The notes: generated from the letters alone by a model not told the origin. A DNA stretch of 64,000 nt from Polaribacter haliotis (GCF_014784055.1 NZ_CP061813.1:1079501-1143500), one strand, 5' to 3'; positions 31,763-39,573 are shown, counted from the first letter of the stretch. Made by a program: numbers and translations.

Positions 31763-32601
31763 CTATGGTATCCATTTTTTAGGAAAATTAGGCTTTCTTT
31801 TTTCAAGAAAAGCATCTCTTCCTTCTTTTGCTTCATCTGTCATGTAAGCAAGTCTTGTTGCTTCACCAGCAAAAACTTGTTGCCCAACCATTCCATCGTC
31901 TGTTAAATTCATAGCGAATTTCAGCATTTTTATAGAGGTTGGCGATTTCTCTAAAATTTCTTGTGCCCATTCATAAGCAGTACTCTCTAATTCCTCATGA
32001 GGAATAACTGCATTTACCATTCCCATTTCATAAGCTTCTTGAGCTGAATAATTTCGTCCTAAAAAGAAAATTTCTCTTGCTCTTTTTTGCCCAACCATTT
32101 TTGCCAAATAAGCAGAACCATAACCACCATCAAAAGAAGTTACATCTGCATCTGTTTGTTTAAAAATCGCGTGTTCTTTAGAAGCTAACGTTAAATCGCA
32201 AACCACATGTAAAGAATGTCCTCCACCAACTGCCCAACCAGGAACAACTGCAATTACAGCTTTTGGCATAAAACGAATTAATCTTTGAACTTCTAAAATA
32301 TTTAATCTGTGATAGCCATCTTCACCTACATAACCTTGGTGTCCTCTTGCTTTTTGATCTCCACCAGAACAGAAAGAGTAAATTCCGTCTTTTGAACTTG
32401 GTCCTTCAGCAGACAATAAAACCACACCAATATTTACATCTTCGCCAGCATCATAAAAAGCATCGTATAATTCTTTAGTAGTTTTTGGTCTAAAAGCATT
32501 TCTAACATTTGGTCTGTTAAAAGCTATTCTTGCAACACCATTACATTTTTATAAGTAATATCTTCATACTCTTTAACAGTTTTCCATTCGGGTTGTATCA
32601 T
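31763..32601 (-). pseudogene. menB: 1,4-dihydroxy-2-naphthoyl-CoA synthase (MenB), with a -1 frameshift near codon 20
   Basis: The crotonase-fold protein is complete in two frames. ATG at 32601 gives MIQPEWKTVKEYEDITYKNV and then runs into a stop. Adding one base at about 32541 restores NGVARIAFNRPNVRNAF and KTTKELYDAFYDAGEDVNIG, which joins VVLLSAEGPSSKDGIYSFCSGGDQ and continues to the normal end NFPKKWIP. The total is 839 bp, one short of 280 codons. The Gly-rich oxyanion loop (GWAVGGGHSLHVV) and the Asp-rich FDGGYGSAYL are intact. MenB closes the naphthoate ring in menaquinone synthesis, and these bacteria normally depend on menaquinone, so a sequencing error is as likely as a real defect. 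The downstream frame alone (31763-32425, GTG start) would lack about 59 residues. A possible -7 box lies at 32657-32650. Confidence 0.85.
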
Positions 32602-32667
32602 ATTTTTGTATTTTGGTCGTTCTAAAAGAGAACAAAACATTCTTGTTTACAAAAATAAACATTCTAA

Positions 32668-33828
32668 ATGATGATTAAGAAATCACTTCCATTAATATTT
32701 TTACTTTTTTCGATTTGTACATTTTCACAGAAAATTATCAAAAAAACAATTGTGTCGGATTTTGTAGATTCGAAAAGAACCATACGAATATATTTACCTG
32801 AAGGTTATGATGAAACAAAAGAGAAAAATTATCCTTTAGCCATCGTTTTAGATGCTGAATATTTATTTGATGCTTATGTAGGAAACGCTGTATTATTTGC
32901 TTCAAAAGACAAAGCTCCAAAACAAATTGTTGTGGGAATTGAAATGGAAAAAACTCGAAAAATTGATACTTATTTCAATTTAAATGAAGAGAAATTAACA
33001 ACTAATAACGAGAAGTTTTATCAGTTTATTAAAAACGAAGTTATTTTCGATATCGAAAGCAATTATAAAACTTCTCCTTTTATTTCTATTATTGGAGATG
33101 GAACTTCAGCAAGTTTAATTACAAATTTTTTAAGAGAAGGGAAGCCATTTATAAATTCTTATATATGTATAAATCCTACTTTTTCTGATTTTATTGGAAA
33201 CAAACTGCAATCGTTTAATCTAGGAAGATATCAAAATGAAGATAATACCTTTTACTTTTACACGAATAATTCCAATTCTTTTTCTGATGAAAAACAAATA
33301 AAGATTGGAGAAGTACAAAGTGCTTTAACAGGATTAGAAATTAAAAACTTCAACGTAATTAACGACACCATAAATACCTCTAGTAGTATTTCTGCGATGT
33401 CAGAAGCAATTCCTAGAGCTTTAGATAAAACTTTCGAAATTTATTCTGCAATTTCTAAAGAAGAATTCGACACCAAAGTAAAAGACCTCTCTCCTATTGA
33501 TGCAATTGCGTATTTAGAAAACAAATACTTGGAAATTGAATTTCTTTTTGGAACTAATTTAGGAATTAGAGAAAGAGATATTTATGCTGTTGAAAAAATT
33601 ATTATCGAAAAAGAAAATGGAGATCAATTATTAAATTTTGGTAAAATGATTTTAAAATTATTTCCTACTTCTCCTCTTGGAGATTATTATTTAGGTAGAT
33701 ATTACGAAAAAGGAAACGATATTAGAAAAGCCTTAAAATATTACAAAATTGGATATGGAAAAATGGATCCAGCAGACCCAAATGCAGATGCTTTTTATGA
33801 AAACATCTTAAGAATTGGTGGAAGATAA
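32668..33828 (+). CDS. Secreted alpha/beta-hydrolase-like protein (esterase family) with a degenerate nucleophile elbow and a C-terminal TPR-like segment
   Basis: 386 residues with signal peptide ending CTFSQ (about 21). The esterase-D/enterochelin-esterase-like fold is suggested by RTIRIYLPEGYDETKEKNYP, VLDAEYLFDAYVGNAVLFAS and IVVGIEM. Where the family has GxSxG, this protein has G143-D-G145-T-S147 (ISIIGDGTSASL): the nucleophile Ser position is Gly and the second Gly is Ser. Unless Ser147 takes over, it is probably not a working esterase. Residues about 330-375 look like one or two TPR helices (LGRYYEKGNDIRKALKYYKI). It diverges from menB and converges without any gap on the outer-membrane protein gene. 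Confidence 0.75.
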   Translation: MMIKKSLPLIFLLFSICTFSQKIIKKTIVSDFVDSKRTIRIYLPEGYDETKEKNYPLAIVLDAEYLFDAYVGNAVLFASKDKAPKQIVVGIEMEKTRKIDTYFNLNEEKLTTNNEKFYQFIKNEVIFDIESNYKTSPFISIIGDGTSASLITNFLREGKPFINSYICINPTFSDFIGNKLQSFNLGRYQNEDNTFYFYTNNSNSFSDEKQIKIGEVQSALTGLEIKNFNVINDTINTSSSISAMSEAIPRALDKTFEIYSAISKEEFDTKVKDLSPIDAIAYLENKYLEIEFLFGTNLGIRERDIYAVEKIIIEKENGDQLLNFGKMILKLFPTSPLGDYYLGRYYEKGNDIRKALKYYKIGYGKMDPADPNADAFYENILRIGGR

Positions 33829-34518
33829 TTAGATTTTTTTCGTAGGAATTCTCCAAGTAAATCCTGCACCAATAAAAAGACCATTATTATCTCCAATAAG
33901 TGCATCTATTTGAAAGTTATTATTTAAAAGATAATACACTCCAGAATCGATATTAAATTGATAACTATTATTTAAGAAATTTCCAAAGGGCTCTAAAAAA
34001 ACACCCATTTTCGAATTAATTACATAAGATAAATTAAATACGTAAATCCCGTTATTTAATCCGAAATTATTATCAAAATTAATTCCTAAATTAACAGTAT
34101 AAGAAAGTTTTTCCGATAAAGAACTCGCTAAAATATAAGTTAATTGTGAATTGCTATTTGTTGCGCCAAAATCATGAGAAAATTGTAAAGTAGAAGCGTA
34201 TTTACTATTAACATCAGATAGGTTATATCTTGCTCCTATTGAAAAAGAAGCAATTTCATTAGCAAATTTATTTCCTGATAAAATAATACCTGAGTTTAAT
34301 TCAAGCTTTTCTGAAAGTCCATATCTAAAATAAGAATTTGGAAAAAACTCTGAATTATTTTCAGAGAAATCTATCCCAGCTTGAATTTGAAAAACGTTTT
34401 TACCAACAGTGTTTGATGACAAAGCTTGTCCTGGTCTGTCAGAAGACAAGGTTTCTGTAAATTGAGCATTTGCGATTGTTGCACTCAACAGTAAAATACA
34501 TAAAAACAACTTTTTCAC
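33829..34518 (-). CDS. Outer-membrane beta-barrel, MetA-pathway/transporter-like
   Basis: 229 residues. Signal peptide ends TIANAQ (about 19). Then LSSDRPGQALSSNTVGKNVFQIQAG, the typical opening of the phenol_MetA_deg/transporter-like outer-membrane family, followed by alternating amphipathic strands (FRYGLSEKLELNSGIILSG, SIGARYNLSD). The C-terminus GAGFTWRIPTKKI is barrel-like. Cargo is unknown. It is the last gene of menD-S1 protein-OMP, 7 bp after the S1 gene. Confidence 0.75.
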   Translation of the reverse strand: MKKLFLCILLLSATIANAQFTETLSSDRPGQALSSNTVGKNVFQIQAGIDFSENNSEFFPNSYFRYGLSEKLELNSGIILSGNKFANEIASFSIGARYNLSDVNSKYASTLQFSHDFGATNSNSQLTYILASSLSEKLSYTVNLGINFDNNFGLNNGIYVFNLSYVINSKMGVFLEPFGNFLNNSYQFNIDSGVYYLLNNNFQIDALIGDNNGLFIGAGFTWRIPTKKI

Positions 34519-34525
34519 CTTTTTA

Positions 34526-35029
34526 CTATTTTACCAATTCAATTCTATCTTCTTTTATTACGATTAGTTTTTGCTTGTATAAATTACCAACTGCTTTTTT
34601 AAATGCTTTTTTGCTCATTTTCATATGAAAACGAATAGAATCTGGCGAACTTTTGTCTGTCAACAACAAAAAACCTTCTCTACTATCTTTTAATTTGCTT
34701 AGTACTTTATCAACATCTGAATCTATAACATTTCTAAAACCTTGTGGACGAAGAGAAACATCTACTTTACCATCTTCACGAATTTGTTTTATGTAACCAA
34801 CAACTTCCATGTTTTCTTCCAATTCTTGAAAAACTTCACTTCTAAAAAGTAAGCCATCAAATTCTTCATTAATCAAAACAGTGTAACCTAAACCAGTTTC
34901 AGTCTCAATAACTAAATTTACCTTATCTCCTTCTTTAAAATTATAATCGTGTTCTTGAAAATCATTATCATTTTCCTGCGAATTATTTTCAAACTCTTCA
35001 GAATTGTTTTCTTCTTCGTGTAAACTCAT
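34526..35029 (-). CDS. S1 RNA-binding domain protein, CvfB-like
   Basis: 167 residues. An acidic N-terminal tail (1-35, Glu/Asn/Asp-rich) precedes S1-like OB-fold segments (GDKVNLVIETETGLGYTVLI, GYIKQIREDGKVDVSLRPQG). The last 60 residues (RFHMKMSKKAFKKAVGNLYK) form the winged-helix end typical of CvfB. The family binds RNA and modulates translation or virulence gene expression in Firmicutes; the role here is unknown. The start ATG overlaps the menD stop (TAATG), so translation is coupled to MenD. Normal CvfB has about 280 residues with several S1 domains, so this is a short version. Confidence 0.85.
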   Translation of the reverse strand: MSLHEEENNSEEFENNSQENDNDFQEHDYNFKEGDKVNLVIETETGLGYTVLINEEFDGLLFRSEVFQELEENMEVVGYIKQIREDGKVDVSLRPQGFRNVIDSDVDKVLSKLKDSREGFLLLTDKSSPDSIRFHMKMSKKAFKKAVGNLYKQKLIVIKEDRIELVK

Positions 35030-36768
35030 TATTTTATATATTTAAAATATTCCTTTAAAATTAAATCATTTTCTTCACTTGGTGTAAAGATTTCTAATAT
35101 TTTTGGTTTTTCAGATGTTACGAAAAAACCTTGCAATCCTTTTTCTACACTTTCTTTTGAATGTGCTTTTACATATTCAAAATTATACATTTTAGCTAAA
35201 TGTTCCGCAGTTAAATTATGTGGTGTTTCAAAATACTGGTGTGCATTTGTAGATCTTGGCCCAGGAATTATTTTAAAAATTCCACCACCAGAATTATTAA
35301 TTAAAATAATTCTAAAATTCTTTGAAATGTTGTTATTCCAAAGTGCATTAGAATCATAGAAAAAACTTAAATCTCCTGTTATAAAAACAGTTGGGTTTTT
35401 ATTTGCAAAAGCTGCACCAATTGCTGTACTTGTGCTTCCATCTATTCCACTTGTTCCTCTATTGCAAAAAACTGTAAATGAATCTTTTATTGTAAAAAGT
35501 TGCGCATATCTAATAATAGAACTGTTGCTAATTTGTAACTGACTATTATTTGGAATACTTTCTAAAATCTGCTCAAAAACAGAAAAATCGGAATATTTAA
35601 TATTCTCGAAATAACTTGCATGTTTTTTTCTTCTTTCATCTCTAATAGCCAACCATTTTGGCTGATAGTTGCTTTTCGAAGGTGTTATAAAAGTATTAAA
35701 ATGAGAAAAGAAATCTACTGGTTTTGTTTGAATAAATTCCGACAAACAGAAAAACGTATTTGTTGCTTTTCTTTCATCGATATTCCAGTGATGTTTTGGT
35801 GCATAATCTCTTAAAAAACGTTTGATCCTTTTCGAAACAATCATTCCTCCAAAAGTGATTAATATATCTGGTTGCAATTCTTTAAACTCAGCATCTTCCA
35901 AAGAAAAAATTAATTGATCTATAGAATCTATTGCTTTCTTATGATGTAAATTAGAAGTTGTTTCTGTTAAAATTAATACAGAATCATCTTCTGCATATAA
36001 ATCCATTAATTTGTGTAAATCTTCATTTGGATAATTAACACCAACTAAAATCATTTTTTTATCTGAAGTATTCCAAATTCCGGCTAATTCTTCATAATTT
36101 ATATGAGAATTATCCAATGAACTCATAGAAATATGTGGAAAGTGAAATTCTTCCATTTTTTCTACAGTCTCATACAAAGGCTCATCAAAAGGAACATTTA
36201 CATGAACAGGACCTTGTTGTGAAATAGAAATTTGTAAAGCTTCGCCAATTAATTGTGCGTTTCTAGCTTTAAATTTCGGGTTTTCAATCAAGTTTGCAGA
36301 AAACAAAATATGATTCGCAAACACATTTTCCTGACGAATCGTTTGTCCATCACCAATATCAATTAAATGTTTTGGCCTGTCTGCAGAAATTACCACTAAT
36401 GGAATATTGCTGTAAAAAGCTTCTGCAATTGCAGGATAATAATTTAACAAAGCAGAACCAGATGTACATAAAACTGCAACTGGTTTTCTGGTTTGTTGTG
36501 CGATTCCTAAAGCAAAAAAAGCAGCACAACGTTCGTCTACAACACTTAATGTCTTAATTTCTGGATGATTCGAAAAACCAACAGTTAAAGGAGCGTTTCG
36601 TGAACCTGGAGAAATTACAACAGTGCCAACATTAAATTGTTGACATGCAGAAATTACAAGTTGAGCGAGTTCTTTTTTGGGAAAAATGGCCTCTCCTAAC
36701 CTCTCCAAAGGAGAGGAACTCTTGCTGGATTTCTGAGATGAATCTTTTGTACTATTTTTATTATGCAA
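35029..36768 (-). CDS. menD: 2-succinyl-5-enolpyruvyl-6-hydroxy-3-cyclohexene-1-carboxylate synthase
   Basis: A ThDP-dependent enzyme of menaquinone synthesis, about 580 residues. Visible are VVISPGSRNAPLTVGF, VDERCAAFFALGIAQQ, VAVLCTSGSALLNYYPA and the ThDP motif GTSGIDGSTSTAIGAAFA through ITGDLSFFYDSNALWNN. The start is uncertain: there is no ATG before the conserved region. TTG 36768 gives a Ser/Lys-rich extension, and an internal TTG at 36708 gives a shorter form; the upstream frame is closed by a stop at 36807-36805. Codons about 15-27 (SSKSSSPLERLGEA) are encoded by palindromic element copy B, so the 5' end seems to have been altered by element insertion. The stop overlaps the start of the S1-protein gene. 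Confidence 0.93.
   Translation of the reverse strand: MHNKNSTKDSSQKSSKSSSPLERLGEAIFPKKELAQLVISACQQFNVGTVVISPGSRNAPLTVGFSNHPEIKTLSVVDERCAAFFALGIAQQTRKPVAVLCTSGSALLNYYPAIAEAFYSNIPLVVISADRPKHLIDIGDGQTIRQENVFANHILFSANLIENPKFKARNAQLIGEALQISISQQGPVHVNVPFDEPLYETVEKMEEFHFPHISMSSLDNSHINYEELAGIWNTSDKKMILVGVNYPNEDLHKLMDLYAEDDSVLILTETTSNLHHKKAIDSIDQLIFSLEDAEFKELQPDILITFGGMIVSKRIKRFLRDYAPKHHWNIDERKATNTFFCLSEFIQTKPVDFFSHFNTFITPSKSNYQPKWLAIRDERRKKHASYFENIKYSDFSVFEQILESIPNNSQLQISNSSIIRYAQLFTIKDSFTVFCNRGTSGIDGSTSTAIGAAFANKNPTVFITGDLSFFYDSNALWNNNISKNFRIILINNSGGGIFKIIPGPRSTNAHQYFETPHNLTAEHLAKMYNFEYVKAHSKESVEKGLQGFFVTSEKPKILEIFTPSEENDLILKEYFKYIK
36688..36726 (-). repeat. Short palindromic element, copy B (inside the menD 5' coding end)
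   Basis: On the minus strand: AGCAAGAGTTCCTCTCC, TTT, GGAGAGG, TTAGGAGAGGCC. The 17-nt hairpin is 36700-36716 (arms CCTCTCC/GGAGAGG). It is homologous to copy A, 200 bp away, with matching paired changes in the stem, and it is in frame with menD. Confidence 0.75.
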
Positions 36769-36802
36769 AAGTTGTTTCGTTTTGCTAAAAGCTTCTAAAC
36801 AA

Positions 36803-36875
36803 GTTTAGCCCTGATTGAAACGACATCCTTTTTGCTTTTTTGCAAAAAGATATAGTGGAAAGCAGGAAACAGCTT
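36803..36875 (+). repeat. Dispersed palindromic element, copy R3 (variant ends)
   Basis: Starts GTTTAGCCCTGATTGAAACG, then ACATCC, hairpin arms CTTTTTGC/GCAAAAAG, ATATAGTGGAAAGCAGGAAA, CAGCTT. The core equals R1 and R2, but the ends differ (AGCCCTGATTG and GCAGG instead of GTTAGGGATTG and GCCCG). It lies in the 190-bp gap between tal and menD, antisense to both. Confidence 0.75.
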
Positions 36876-36916
36876 CTAATAATTAATTTTAAAATTTAGT
36901 TTAGTATTTTTTTAAA

Positions 36917-36959
36917 GCATGAGTGTTCCTTCCCTTTGGGAAGGTTAGGATGGGCTTAT
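36917..36959 (+). repeat. Short palindromic element, copy A
   Basis: AGCATGAGTGTT, hairpin arms CCTTCCC/GGGAAGG around TTT (36928-36944), then TTAGGATGGGCTTAT. It ends exactly at the stop codon of the transaldolase gene, in the opposite orientation to that gene, so it could also serve as its terminator stem. Confidence 0.75.
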
Positions 36960-37612
36960 TAGTTCCCTTTCTTGTAATCTGCCAAAAACTTAGCCAAACC
37001 AATATCTGTTAAAGGGTGTTTTAACAAACCTTCAATTGCACTTAAAGGACCAGTCATAACATCTGCACCTAATTTTGCACAATCAATAACATGCATTGTG
37101 TGACGTACAGAAGCTGCTAAAATTTCAGTTTCGAAACCGTAATTATTATAAATCAAACGAATTTCTGCAATTAAGTTTAAACCATCAGTAGAAATATCAT
37201 CTAAACGTCCAATAAATGGAGAAACATAAGTTGCACCTGCTTTTGCAGCCAATAAAGCTTGCCCAGCAGAAAACACTAAAGTTACGTTTGTTTTAATTCC
37301 TTTCGAAGAAAAATATTTACACGCTTTAATTCCGTCTTTTATCATTGGTAATTTTACCACAATTTGCGGATTCAAAGCAGCCAAAGCTTCACCTTCTTTA
37401 ACCATACCTTCGAAATCTGTAGAAATTACTTCTGCAGAAACATCACCATCTACCAACTCACAAATTTCTTTGTAATGGTTAATAATATTTCCTTCGCCTG
37501 TAATTCCTTCTTTTGCCATTAAAGACGGATTCGTAGTTACACCATCTAAAATACCCAAAGCTTGCGCCTCTTTAATCTGTTCTAAATTTGCTGTGTCAAT
37601 AAAAAATTTCAT
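36959..37612 (-). CDS. Transaldolase, small TalC/fructose-6-phosphate-aldolase subfamily
   Basis: 217 residues. Opens [20 protein letters not shown], with [13 protein letters not shown]. The Schiff-base Lys is K87 in IVVKLPM. The residue that separates the two activities of this subfamily lies in [14 protein letters not shown]: Phe133, as in true TalC transaldolases, where E. coli FSA has Tyr (from memory). I therefore favour transaldolase of the pentose-phosphate pathway over fructose-6-phosphate aldolase, although many annotations use the latter name. It is flanked by dispersed elements on both sides. Confidence 0.92.
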   Translation of the reverse strand: MKFFIDTANLEQIKEAQALGILDGVTTNPSLMAKEGITGEGNIINHYKEICELVDGDVSAEVISTDFEGMVKEGEALAALNPQIVVKLPMIKDGIKACKYFSSKGIKTNVTLVFSAGQALLAAKAGATYVSPFIGRLDDISTDGLNLIAEIRLIYNNYGFETEILAASVRHTMHVIDCAKLGADVMTGPLSAIEGLLKHPLTDIGLAKFLADYKKGN

Positions 37613-37649
37613 CTGTATATTTTTAGTTGTATTTATTCTTTAATTATTT

Positions 37650-37739
37650 GGGCGTTCCCAAAAATGGTCGGGCTTTACGCACTCGCTTCTCGCAAAAAAG
37701 CAAGAGAGCTCAAACAAATGCTTCAATCCCTAACGCAAA
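37650..37739 (-). repeat. Dispersed palindromic element, copy R4 (divergent core)
   Basis: On the minus strand: TTTGCGTTAGGGATTGAAGC, a different core hairpin (CTCTTGC/GCGAGAAG region around TTTTTT), then GTAAAGCCCGACC, ATTTTTGGGAACGCCC. The ends agree with R1 and R2 while the middle has diverged yet keeps a hairpin. It fills the gap between tal and the SDR gene. Confidence 0.75.
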
Positions 37740-37819
37740 GATAGTTACTTGATTATAATATTATGAATTGATATAATAACAATTTATTACTACTTATAAA
37801 CAAAAAACTAACGTTTTTC

Positions 37820-38623
37820 TTACAATTTATAATGATTCATTAATAATTTCTCAAACCAAGTATCTGGTAAAATTCGTTTTAAAACAATAGAAAATTTCTC
37901 TAAAAATCCACCCACTTTATAATGGATTTTCGGGTTCTTCGTATGTATAATTTTATAGACTTTTTCTGCCATTTCAATTGGGTTTTTCCCAGTATCTACG
38001 TGAGCATCCATCAAATCTAAATTGGCTTTATAGTTTTCCTTGTACACAGAATCGTCGAAAAGTGGTGTATGATATCTTCTGGAAATAATATCCGTTGCAA
38101 AATCTCCAGGTGCCACATTTACCAAATCGATTCCATATCTTTTTACTTCCATTCTTATGGCCTCTGTAACCAATTCTAAAGCTCCTTTAGATGAAGAATA
38201 AATTCCTCTAAATGGCAATCCCATATAACCAGCAATCGAAGTTGTATTTATAATTAGTCCGGATTTTTGCTTACGCATGTGAGGTAAAACCGTCTTAATA
38301 ACATCAATAGCTCCAAAAAAATTGGTATTAAATGCGTTTCGCATTTCGTCTGTTGGTGTTTCTTCAATTGGACCAGTAACTCCAATTCCTGCATTATTTA
38401 CGAGAATATCTATTTTACCTTCTAATTTTATAATAGAAGCAATTGCAGTTGTAATGGTTTCGATATTTAAAACATCTAAAGCAATTAATTTGAAGTTAAA
38501 GTCTTCAATATTTTTAGGATTTCTACTGGTTCCATAAACCTTATATCCTTTTTCAGATAAAAAAGTAGCAATTGCTTTTCCTATTCCAGAAGAAGCACCA
38601 GTAACTAAAACAACTTTAGACAT
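37820..38623 (-). CDS. Short-chain dehydrogenase/reductase (SDR) family protein
   Basis: 267 residues. The NAD(P)-binding motif TGASSGIGKA, NNAG (ILVNNAGIGVTG), the catalytic Ser in INTTSIAGYMG and YxxxK in YSSSKGAL are all present. Gly-rich loop plus TSRNP after the second strand suggests NADP preference. The last 35 residues (FLEKFSIVLKRILPDTWFEK) form a hydrophobic/basic tail as in membrane-associated classical SDRs acting on lipids or steroids. The substrate is unknown. A small hairpin (AAAAAC/GTTTTT at 37803-37818) just past the stop may terminate it. Confidence 0.92.
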   Translation of the reverse strand: MSKVVLVTGASSGIGKAIATFLSEKGYKVYGTSRNPKNIEDFNFKLIALDVLNIETITTAIASIIKLEGKIDILVNNAGIGVTGPIEETPTDEMRNAFNTNFFGAIDVIKTVLPHMRKQKSGLIINTTSIAGYMGLPFRGIYSSSKGALELVTEAIRMEVKRYGIDLVNVAPGDFATDIISRRYHTPLFDDSVYKENYKANLDLMDAHVDTGKNPIEMAEKVYKIIHTKNPKIHYKVGGFLEKFSIVLKRILPDTWFEKLLMNHYKL

Positions 38624-38706
38624 ATTAAGGTGTAAGATTCAATGTTTTAAGTTTGGCAAATATCTTAAAAGTAAATGAAGAAATCTAAATTTAGAGCACA
38701 AAAAAT

Positions 38707-38800
38707 GGCAAGCTATCTACATCACACTGCTACAACCTAATACCTTTGCTGTGTTCCCACCCTGGAGGATTCAAAGGGAGCTAGTTGTGTAGGACTTGCC
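38707..38800 (-). ncRNA. ffs: Small signal recognition particle RNA (4.5S type)
   Basis: On the minus strand the RNA begins GGCAAGTCCTACACAACTAG and ends GTAGATAGCTTGCC, so the ends pair (GGCAAG/CTTGCC). The conserved Ffh-binding hairpin is present: CCAGG, GTG, tetraloop GGAA, CAC, AGCA, which corresponds to CAGG-UCC-GGAA-GGA-AGCA of E. coli 4.5S RNA. It is followed by ATTTTTTG, a terminator-like T run. The length of about 94 nt fits the bacterial small SRP class. It works with Ffh and with FtsY, whose gene is at 22789. Confidence 0.93.
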
Positions 38801-38804
38801 ACTG

Positions 38805-38834
38805 CAAATTTACAACAGATTTTTATTTTAACAA
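38805..38834 (-). promoter_or_regulatory. Promoter of the SRP RNA gene
   Basis: On the minus strand: -33 TTG (38834-38832), a 19-bp spacer, then -7 TAAATTTG (38812-38805), an exact TAnnTTTG. It places the start within a few bases of the RNA 5' end at about 38800. Confidence 0.8.
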
Positions 38835-38946
38835 TTAAAAAAACCTTAAATTTTTTGTAACATTTTTAAATCTTTGAATACTAATTAATTGTTAAGGTAG
38901 TTTTAGAAAAAAAACTAAAAACTGAATGCTATTTCAACGAAATGAA

Positions 38947-38954
38947 TATATTTG
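38947..38954 (+). promoter_or_regulatory. Likely -7 box of the DUF4199 gene
   Basis: TATATTTG matches TAnnTTTG, 26 bp before the ATG at 38980. The -33 region has only ACTG at 38921-38924. The preceding 38835-38946 is AT-rich with nothing recognised. Confidence 0.45.
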
Positions 38955-38979
38955 TATAACTAACTAAATCAGTAAAAAA

Positions 38980-39498
38980 ATGGAAAATCAAGCAAGTAGT
39001 AAAAGTATTATTTTAAATTATGGATTATACTATGGAATAGTAGCTGTAGTTTTTAGTTTAATAATGTATGCGTTAGGACAACATTTAGAACAAAATTTAG
39101 CAACATCGCTAATTGGCTTTGTTATAATGATTGCTTTTATAGTATTGGCTACTAAGAAATTCAAATTCGAAAATGGTGGTTTTATGTCTTGGGGACAAGG
39201 TGTTAAAATTGGAATGGGTGTCGTTCTAATTGGAGTAATTATTTCTGCAATATATACTTATCTATTTACTACTTTTATTGAGCCTGATTTTAAAAATCAA
39301 ATAATAGAAAAATCAATGGTTCAATGGCAAGATGCAGGTATGTCTTCAGATCAAATAGATATTTCTAAAAAAATGACGGAAGATTACTTTTATGTATCTC
39401 TATTTGGAGGAATGGTAATTGGTGGTTTAGTTTTAGGATTTATCTTTTCTGCAATTACTTCTGCAATAATGAAACATTCAGAAGAAGAAACATACTAA
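38980..39498 (+). CDS. DUF4199 domain-containing membrane protein
   Basis: 172 residues. Four hydrophobic helices lie at about 14-30, 37-55, 73-95 and 140-160. The sequence SKSIILNYGLYYGIVAVVFS and GFMSWGQGVKIGMGVVLIG is typical of DUF4199, a Bacteroidota integral-membrane family of unknown function. It lies 75 bp upstream of a polyprenyl-phosphate glycosyltransferase gene, an arrangement I believe is common in Flavobacteriaceae, so a link to lipid-carrier glycosylation is possible. Confidence 0.88.
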   Translation: MENQASSKSIILNYGLYYGIVAVVFSLIMYALGQHLEQNLATSLIGFVIMIAFIVLATKKFKFENGGFMSWGQGVKIGMGVVLIGVIISAIYTYLFTTFIEPDFKNQIIEKSMVQWQDAGMSSDQIDISKKMTEDYFYVSLFGGMVIGGLVLGFIFSAITSAIMKHSEEETY

Positions 39499-39511
39499 AT
39501 CTTAAAGTTCG

Positions 39512-39542
39512 TTGTTCCATATTTAATAAAATAGTAACTTTG
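39512..39542 (+). promoter_or_regulatory. Promoter of the GT2 gene
   Basis: -33 TTG (39512-39514), a 20-bp spacer, -7 TAACTTTG (39535-39542), an exact TAnnTTTG. The ATG follows at 39574. Confidence 0.65.
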
Positions 39543-39573
39543 AACATTCAATTAAGAACTTTGAAACTTACAT

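Noticed and set aside
31763..32425. menB taken as a short 220-residue gene with a GTG start
   Set aside because: The missing N-terminal 59 residues are present upstream in the other frame, so a single-base frameshift explains the locus better.
36959..37612. Fructose-6-phosphate aldolase name for the small transaldolase
   Set aside because: Phe133 in SPFIGR matches the transaldolase side of the subfamily; FSA has Tyr there.
17322..37739. R1-R4 as insertion-sequence remnants
   Set aside because: No transposase fragment and no clear target duplications could be seen; I list them only as dispersed palindromic repeats.
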